Assembly: GCA_007123335.1 (NCBI GenBank)
Contig: SKLG01000276.1
Span: forward strand, 1 to 10,197
Reading direction: 5' to 3'
Length of the DNA: 10,197 nt
From: Anaerolineae bacterium
GTDB taxonomy: Bacteria > Chloroflexota > Anaerolineae > UBA1429
The notes below the pieces were generated by a model, which worked only from the letters and a program-made list of their open reading frames with translations, searched no databases and was not told the origin of the DNA. The translations under genes were made by a program, and so were the position numbers. Shown here piece after piece: positions 5,948 through 10,197 of this stretch (its first letter is position 1; each line of letters begins with the position of its first letter).

Positions 5948-6994
5948 GTGCGTACGATTGATCTACGAAGTGACACGGTGACCTTGCCCACACCCGCGAT
6001 GCGCAAAGCGATGTATGAGGCGGAATTGGGTGATGACGTCTACGGTGAGGATCCTACGGTCAACCGGCTGGAGGCCTTGGTGGCCGAAAAGCTGGGCAAA
6101 GAAGCGGGGCTTCTCGTGGTCAGTGGGACCATGGGTAACCTGACAGCGTTAATGGCGCATGCTCAGCGGGGCGACGAGGTCATTATGGGCCATTTGGCGC
6201 ACACGTACCTGTACGAGGCTGGGGGTATCTCTGTATTGGGCGGCGTGCATGTGCGCACGGTGCCTAATCTGCCTAATGGAATGCTCAATCCCGCTGATGT
6301 CGAGCTTGCTGTGCGTGATCCCAATAACATCCACTTTCCGCACTCCCGCGTTGTATGCTTGGAGAATACTCACAATCGCTGCGGTGGCGCCGTACTCAGC
6401 CCAGCGCAAATGGCCACCGTTCGTGAAGTGGCTCAGCGACATGGGCTAATGGTGCATCTCGACGGTGCGCGCATCTTTAATGCAGCGGTGGCGCTAGGCA
6501 TCGATGCCAGCGAGATCGCCGCTCAAGTCGACTCGGTGCAGCTCTGCTTCTCCAAGGGTCTCTCGGCGCCAGTCGGCTCGGCTGTCGTCGGCTCGGCCGA
6601 CTATATCAAAGAAGTGCGACGCCAGCGCAAGATCGTTGGTGGAGCCATGCGGCAGGCGGGGATCATTGCTGCGGCAGCCATCGTCGCGCTGGAGGAGATG
6701 GTGGATCGCCTGGCTGAGGATCACGAGAATGCCCAAGTGCTCGCTCAGGGGATCAAGGAGATCGATGGGCTCGATGTCGATCTGGATTCGGTGCAGAGCG
6801 ATATCATCATGATCACGCTGACGGCCTCTGATGTCGAGATCACCGATCTGGTCAAGGCTTTCCGGGCCGAGGGCCTGATGATTAACAATATTGATGCCAG
6901 CCATTTCCGCGCTGTGACCCACTATGGCATCGAACGCGAGGACATCTCGGAGGCGCTGGCGATTCTGTCCCGCGTGATGAAGCAGGTCGCGTGA
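5948..6994 (+). CDS. ltaE: Low-specificity L-threonine aldolase
   Basis: A PLP enzyme of the beta-eliminating lyase fold (type I) that cleaves L-threonine and L-allo-threonine to glycine and acetaldehyde, linking threonine and glycine pools. GTG 5948 is chosen because AAGGAGGG (5935-5942) is 5 nt upstream and the protein then begins RTIDLRSDTVTLPTP, the usual family N-terminus; ATG 5912 would add 12 unrelated residues. The product has 348 residues, normal length. Visible motifs are GDDVYGEDPTVN (28-39), SGTMGNLTAL (59-68), HTYLYEAGG with the PLP-stacking His85, LENTHN (139-144), HLDGARIFNA (170-179) with Asp172 and Arg175, and SKGLSAPVGS with the Schiff-base Lys203. The CPBP gene overlaps its stop, indicating a shared transcript. 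Confidence 0.93.
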   Translation: MRTIDLRSDTVTLPTPAMRKAMYEAELGDDVYGEDPTVNRLEALVAEKLGKEAGLLVVSGTMGNLTALMAHAQRGDEVIMGHLAHTYLYEAGGISVLGGVHVRTVPNLPNGMLNPADVELAVRDPNNIHFPHSRVVCLENTHNRCGGAVLSPAQMATVREVAQRHGLMVHLDGARIFNAAVALGIDASEIAAQVDSVQLCFSKGLSAPVGSAVVGSADYIKEVRRQRKIVGGAMRQAGIIAAAAIVALEEMVDRLAEDHENAQVLAQGIKEIDGLDVDLDSVQSDIIMITLTASDVEITDLVKAFRAEGLMINNIDASHFRAVTHYGIEREDISEALAILSRVMKQVA

Positions 6995-7605
6995 CAAGAC
7001 GCCGTTCGGCGGCTCTAACCGAGCCCCTCCTCCTCTTCTATGTGTTTGTGGGGGTGGGGCTCGGTACCGTGGCGCTACCGCAAGACACGCGCTTGGCCGT
7101 GCTATGGACGACGTTAGCGTTGCTGACGTTGCTGCGCTGGTCTCGCGAAGAGGTCAAGATGGACCTTACCGCGCCTGCAGTGGGCCGTGGTGCGTTGCTG
7201 GCTGGGGTGATATCCTTGCCTCTGTTGGCCCTCTTGCCTCGCCAACTCCAGATCTTTACCGAGCGGCTCTATGGCACGCAGCAGGTGGTGTTTCTTTTCT
7301 ACCAGGTGTGTTTCGTGTCTGCGCCGGTAGAAGAGGCCTTTTTTCGTGGCGTGATCCTCGAGGATCGTGGGTCGTCGATGGCAGCGGGCCTGTATGCGGC
7401 GGCGGTGCTGCTAATTTTTGCTCCTCACGTGCCAATTCCGGTAGCCCTGCTGATCGCTTTTGCTGCGGCACTCATGGGGCTGGTTTATGGCTATGTTTGT
7501 GAGCATTATGGCCTGGCTGCTGCTATCGCCTGCCATGTTGTGTCGGGTTTGATGCTACAGGTCATGCCATCATTAATTGATGTCCTGCATACGCTCTTGA
7601 TCTAA
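6991..7605 (+). CDS. CPBP/CAAX-like intramembrane metalloprotease family protein, divergent
   Basis: A 204-residue multi-pass membrane protein with about five or six hydrophobic segments (roughly 12-30, 35-50, 66-83, 98-112, 130-148, 151-169, 176-191). GTG 6991 overlaps the aldolase stop as GTGA, pointing to coupled translation. The CPBP (Abi/CAAX protease, Rce1-like) signature EEAFFRG is present (Glu114, Glu115, Arg119). The second motif is degenerate: FAPH (His146) has one residue fewer than the usual FxxxH. The last motif, usually HxxxN or HxxxD, reads HVVSG (His182). The metal-binding Glu and His residues could still be served, so activity is possible but not assured. Members cleave within membranes or act in bacteriocin immunity. 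No substrate can be named. The pairing with threonine aldolase has no obvious functional meaning. Confidence 0.75.
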   Translation: MTRRRSAALTEPLLLFYVFVGVGLGTVALPQDTRLAVLWTTLALLTLLRWSREEVKMDLTAPAVGRGALLAGVISLPLLALLPRQLQIFTERLYGTQQVVFLFYQVCFVSAPVEEAFFRGVILEDRGSSMAAGLYAAAVLLIFAPHVPIPVALLIAFAAALMGLVYGYVCEHYGLAAAIACHVVSGLMLQVMPSLIDVLHTLLI

Positions 7606-7634
7606 ATGTGCGTGTATTTCTCCCCGGCTGTGCC

Positions 7635-8459
7635 TCATTCTGGATCGGATACGATACGGTCACGAATATCACCGAACTCGTGTACCCGATCGCGTGCCGT
7701 CTCGTCCGTCTGGGCCAAAACCTGAAGGAGGCCGTCGATCCACATGGCCAAGTGGGTAATGGGCCTTACTGGCAGGCTTTCGTCGGGCAGATAGGCGATG
7801 GCTAGATCGGCAGCCTGTGCGCAGCGTGAAACATGTGACCAAGTAAGCGCCAGCGTGCGCGCGCCCTGTTCCCTCGCAAAGCGCAAGGCATTGGCTAGCT
7901 CTTGGGTCTCCAGGACAAAGGAGACGGTGATAACGAGATCGTCGGCGCCCACATCGCGCAGTGCGATGGCCAGACTTAGCGGGTCTGCCGAAGGATTATC
8001 CGCAGTCATTCCCAGGGTTCTCAGCCCCAATGCAAAAAGCTGGGCCAGTGGTGCTCCCATGCCCTGACCCAGGAGAATGGCACGCTTGCACTCTCGAAGC
8101 ATGCCGATCGCCCGATCGGCCGTTGTATCGGGGACGTGGCTGATGGCCCGTTTGAGATTCTCCATTTCGTTGGACATGACTTGAGCGAGGGGATTCTCGG
8201 GAATCTCGGGCTCTTGCGCCGTTGCTCCTAACTCGGCCTGCACAATCTCCTGGATGGCCTCGATCATCTGTGGATAACCGGCATAGCCCAACCGCTGAGC
8301 GAACCGGATCACGGTGGCTTCGTTCAGATTCAGCTCATGCGCCAATCGTGAGGCAGTCATGAACGCGGCTTCGCGATAGTTCGACGCGATGAAATCCGCC
8401 AGACGCTTCTGACTTTTGGTTAGACTCGGATATACCTCGCGGATCTGCTCAAAGATCAT
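7635..8459 (-). CDS. RpiR/MurR-family transcriptional regulator (HTH + SIS)
   Basis: A 274-residue DNA-binding regulator. Residues 1-76 form the RpiR-type HTH: SLTKSQKRLADFIASNY, then TASRLAHELNLNEATVIRFAQRLGYAGYPQM. Residues about 105-260 form a SIS sugar-isomerase-like domain (KRAILLGQGMGAPLAQLFALGL; DDLVITVSFVLETQELANAL). SIS domains in this family bind phosphosugars such as MurNAc-6-P or glucosamine-6-P and change DNA binding. In the SIS loop the usual serine-rich S.SG.T.E sequence reads SFVLETQE, so ligand contacts may differ. ATG 8459 is preferred over TTG 8486: the longer form has no ribosome site, and the family usually begins at the IFEQIREVYPSLT segment; an AAGG lies about 11 nt before the ATG. 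It has its own promoter and possible operator. It converges on the CPBP gene with only 29 bp between stops. Confidence 0.92.
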   Translation of the reverse strand: MIFEQIREVYPSLTKSQKRLADFIASNYREAAFMTASRLAHELNLNEATVIRFAQRLGYAGYPQMIEAIQEIVQAELGATAQEPEIPENPLAQVMSNEMENLKRAISHVPDTTADRAIGMLRECKRAILLGQGMGAPLAQLFALGLRTLGMTADNPSADPLSLAIALRDVGADDLVITVSFVLETQELANALRFAREQGARTLALTWSHVSRCAQAADLAIAYLPDESLPVRPITHLAMWIDGLLQVLAQTDETARDRVHEFGDIRDRIVSDPE

Positions 8460-8537
8460 GATGTTATACGACCTTAAGGTAAGCAAACGATCAGTGATGG
8501 ATCATGTGACCAAAGGGCATGTAAACAAATAGATATT

Positions 8538-8552
8538 CGATGAGAGTCATCG
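8538..8552. promoter_or_regulatory. Candidate operator over the rpiR-type gene promoter
   Basis: CGATGA-GAG-TCATCG is a perfect inverted repeat with 6-bp arms and a 3-bp spacer. It overlaps the -10 box (8549-8554) and the expected transcription start (about 8542) of the minus-strand regulator gene, the classical position for autorepression. Binding by the RpiR-type protein itself is inference. Confidence 0.5.
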
Positions 8553-8577
8553 TAACATAGCCAAAAGCGGATGTCAA
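8549..8577 (-). promoter_or_regulatory. sigma70 promoter for the RpiR-family gene
   Basis: On the minus strand, consensus TTGACA (8577-8572), a 17-bp spacer, then TACGAT (8554-8549). It is the best promoter in the window. Transcription would start near 8542 and give a leader of about 83 nt before ATG 8459. Confidence 0.7.
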
Positions 8578-8600
8578 TATAGACAACGAACCCGATGGTA

Positions 8601-8624
8601 GCCTCAGCCATTTTGGCAGGAGGC
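8601..8624 (-). terminator. Hairpin after the deacetylase gene
   Basis: GCCTC and GAGGC pair, then after a small asymmetric bulge GCCA pairs with TGGC around a 3-nt loop. The hairpin begins 15 nt after the deacetylase stop in minus orientation and precedes the regulator's own promoter. No T tract follows, so it may be a Rho-assisted terminator or a 3'-end stabiliser. Confidence 0.35.
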
Positions 8625-8638
8625 TTACTGGATCTATC

Positions 8639-9976
8639 TCAGGCAGGCCGCAATGTCCATGCCTGCCAGCGCAGTCGGCTATCGACGATCTCGCTGGTCC
8701 ACTCGGGCGGATGACACCATTGACCCGAAGTGCGGTGATGCGCTAGATCGGGACGCTCCGCAGCTTTGGGCATTTGGGGTCCTTGCTCGAGTATGATCTC
8801 CTGTGCGCCTGTCAGAACCTGAGTCATAGCACGCAGCAGATCGCCCGGTCCAAGGGTAGCTCGGCCCACTTGGATTGCTGCCGGAACATAGACTACCGGC
8901 TCCAGTGTCGCGGCCGCCCTTTGGACATCCTGGGCGGCGAGGGTGAGAGCCCCCTGTGCTGGAACATCGCTCTGAGCGCTGGGGTCGTCCACCGGACCCA
9001 TGACACCCCAGGCGGGAAATGGATCAGGTCGTCCAGCGAGGACGTGAACCGCCGCTGCGAAAAGCTCTGCCGGCGTGAACCCTGTCCCGTCGGCGGTCGT
9101 CTGCCAGGTGAGTTCGCGCGCTGCTCTTTGCAGCAGCGGAAGCAGTTCCTCTTGAGGAAGCTGGCGATGGATGTTCGCCTGATACTCTCGCCATACCGGC
9201 TCATAGGTGGTGAACTCGAACCCTCCATGTTGTTTGAGCCGCTGGATCAGCTCACGAAACAGGCCAAAAAAGCGCTCCACCTCCTCTCGCGTGCGGCGCG
9301 GTGAGGGCACCCAATCGCCCCATGTGGGCGGGTTGTGGTGGAACACGTTTTGTGCATCCCAGAACTCGGTCAGAACCAGTTTGCAGGGATGAGCGTAGAG
9401 AACCAGCCGTTCCCATGTAGCCCACTCATCAAAGCGTTCCTCAAAGGGTGTCATCCCATAATCTTGCAGTCGCTCTAGACTGAAATCATAGTTCAGGTTG
9501 AGAGCGTTACAGTACCAGGTGCCGCGACCCGCATTGGCGGCGACAAAGCTGTCGCCAAAGATCGGCGCACCGAGCAGCGTGTAGCCATAGATGCCCTGCG
9601 CTGAGAGCGAGTTGCCGGGTTTGACGAAAGCCCAGATGCGCTCCCGGTCGCAGACGTCCATCACCAGATCGAACGCATAGCGCTCCTCTCGCAAAAAGCG
9701 GGCCAGCGATCCGTCCCAGTCCGAGTCTTCGCCATACTCGACGATATTAGGGTGCCAGGAATGACGCCAGGTGTGAGCGTCCACCTCGTGAGCGCGCAGC
9801 GCATCCAGCACGGCACGGCTGTTGCGTTGGCGCCAGGCTGCGGCGACCTCGCCGACGACACAGAAGCAGCCCTGTATGTCTTCGTCGGACAGCGTCTGCG
9901 CCAGCCGCAGCACCGCCTCTTCCGCCTCTATGTTGACGTAATCCTCTGTATCAAAGCTGAACAGCACCTGGGTCAT
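8639..9976 (-). CDS. Polysaccharide deacetylase (NodB-like) with extra C-terminal repeat region
   Basis: A 445-residue protein. ATG 9976 is chosen because AAGGGGA lies 7-8 nt upstream and the protein then opens directly with the first NodB motif; the 48-residue in-frame extension upstream is Ser/Arg-rich and runs toward a hairpin. Residues 1-265 form a carbohydrate esterase 4 type fold: FSFDTEDY (Asp9/Asp12), and HTWRH (68-72) as the H[ST]xxH metal motif followed by HP. Such enzymes remove N- or O-acetyl groups from sugars of peptidoglycan, chitin-like or capsular glycans. Residues about 296-392 are extra: FTPAELFAAAVHVLAG (300-315) is echoed by LGPGDLLRAMTQVLTG (375-390), the second preceded by VPAAIQVG. 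This resembles pseudomurein-binding-type repeats. There is no signal peptide, so the enzyme seems cytoplasmic or exported in another way. The substrate is unknown. Confidence 0.8.
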   Translation of the reverse strand: MTQVLFSFDTEDYVNIEAEEAVLRLAQTLSDEDIQGCFCVVGEVAAAWRQRNSRAVLDALRAHEVDAHTWRHSWHPNIVEYGEDSDWDGSLARFLREERYAFDLVMDVCDRERIWAFVKPGNSLSAQGIYGYTLLGAPIFGDSFVAANAGRGTWYCNALNLNYDFSLERLQDYGMTPFEERFDEWATWERLVLYAHPCKLVLTEFWDAQNVFHHNPPTWGDWVPSPRRTREEVERFFGLFRELIQRLKQHGGFEFTTYEPVWREYQANIHRQLPQEELLPLLQRAARELTWQTTADGTGFTPAELFAAAVHVLAGRPDPFPAWGVMGPVDDPSAQSDVPAQGALTLAAQDVQRAAATLEPVVYVPAAIQVGRATLGPGDLLRAMTQVLTGAQEIILEQGPQMPKAAERPDLAHHRTSGQWCHPPEWTSEIVDSRLRWQAWTLRPA

Positions 9977-10016
9977 GGAGTATCCCCTTGACGGTTGTGA
10001 TGACGGCCCAAAGGAT

Positions 10017-10064
10017 ATCAGCCTCATCCCTTGTCGCGTTGACGTGGAAAGGGACGAGGCTGAT
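10017..10064 (-). terminator. Long hairpin between two minus-strand genes
   Basis: Arms ATCAGCCTCATCCCTT (10017-10032) and AAGGGACGAGGCTGAT (10049-10064) pair over 16 positions with one exception, which is a G.U pair in minus-strand RNA but an A/C mismatch in plus-strand RNA; this favours function in the minus transcript. The loop is 16 nt. It begins 12 nt after the stop of the right-edge gene and ends about 40 nt before the deacetylase ATG. On the minus strand it is followed by ATCCTTTGG, a poor U tract. It could be a terminator for the upstream gene or an attenuator or processing site between the two genes. Confidence 0.5.
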
Positions 10065-10076
10065 GATCGAGAATGT

Positions 10077-10196
10077 CTAGTAAAGACTCGGCTTGCTACC
10101 GCCGGCACCGCGGGGCACATCGTCGAGATTGATCTGTCTGAACTGCGCCTGTGCTTCTTTGCTCATAAAGGCTGCGTCGCTATTTAGTGCCAGGAA
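10077..10196 (-). CDS. C-terminal end of an unidentified gene running off the right edge
   Basis: On the minus strand the frame is open from the window edge to TAG (10079-10077), giving 39 residues that end QFRQINLDDVPRGAGGSKPSLY. An internal ATG at 10166 has no ribosome site, so this is most likely the tail of a longer gene rather than a 29-residue peptide. The composition is protein-like, and the hairpin just after the stop supports a true gene end. I do not recognise the family from this tail. Confidence 0.5.
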   Translation of the reverse strand, partial: FLALNSDAAFMSKEAQAQFRQINLDDVPRGAGGSKPSLY

Positions 10197-10197
10197 C

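Noticed and set aside
6494..6997. 167-codon minus-strand frame within the aldolase gene
   Set aside because: It is a shadow of the well-supported threonine aldolase, with no ribosome site and no family resemblance.
7606..7634. Shared bidirectional terminator between the converging CPBP and regulator genes
   Set aside because: The 29-bp gap has no inverted repeat and no T or A tract.
9977..10120. 48-residue N-terminal extension of the deacetylase
   Set aside because: The extension is Ser/Arg-rich, is not a signal peptide, is encoded through the 16-bp hairpin and overlaps the tail of the upstream gene.

Overview
The window looks like an ordinary chromosomal stretch of a moderately GC-rich free-living bacterium. 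The gene set (TraR/DksA-like protein, LspA, RluD, low-specificity threonine aldolase, RpiR regulator, secreted VIT/VWA protein with a Thr/Pro linker) and the mixed ATG/GTG/TTG starts would fit a member of the Chloroflexota. That placement is inference from style and content; no rRNA or other phylogenetic marker is present.

Layout, left to right. At 1-40 are two and a third copies of a 17-bp repeat built from CAGTGT/ACACTG dyads. At 164-2434 (+) is a secreted VIT + VWA protein whose frame is cut by an in-frame TAG at 1070-1072, just after the first metal-binding motif; the rest of the frame stays open. From 2435 to about 3000 is a scrapyard: two short coding-like remnants on + and, on -, the C-terminal end of an rve/IS481-like transposase. 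At 3004-4974 (+) is a housekeeping cluster behind one or two sigma70-type promoters: TraR/DksA-family zinc finger, lspA and rluD, an order similar to the Bacillus ylyA-lspA-ylyB block. At 5073-7605 (+) are a nitrilase-superfamily protein that lacks the catalytic cysteine, a low-specificity threonine aldolase, and a CPBP-type membrane protein overlapping it by 4 bp.

On the minus strand, reading from the right edge: the last 39 codons of an unidentified gene (10077-10196), a long hairpin (10017-10064), a NodB-type polysaccharide deacetylase with an unusual C-terminal repeat region (9976-8639), a hairpin (8601-8624), a strong promoter with an inverted repeat over its -10 region, and an RpiR-family regulator (8459-7635) that converges on the CPBP gene.

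How the genes work together: LspA matures lipoproteins; RluD modifies 23S rRNA; the TraR/DksA-like protein probably acts on RNA polymerase. RpiR regulators usually sense phosphosugars, which fits loosely with a neighbouring sugar deacetylase. I see no defence system, CRISPR array, tRNA or rRNA. The best leads are the Cys-to-Gly change in the nitrilase homologue, the isolated amber codon in the VIT/VWA gene, the deacetylase's duplicated C-terminal motif, and the promoter/operator of the RpiR gene. The first two are single-base events, so sequencing error must be excluded before they are given meaning.
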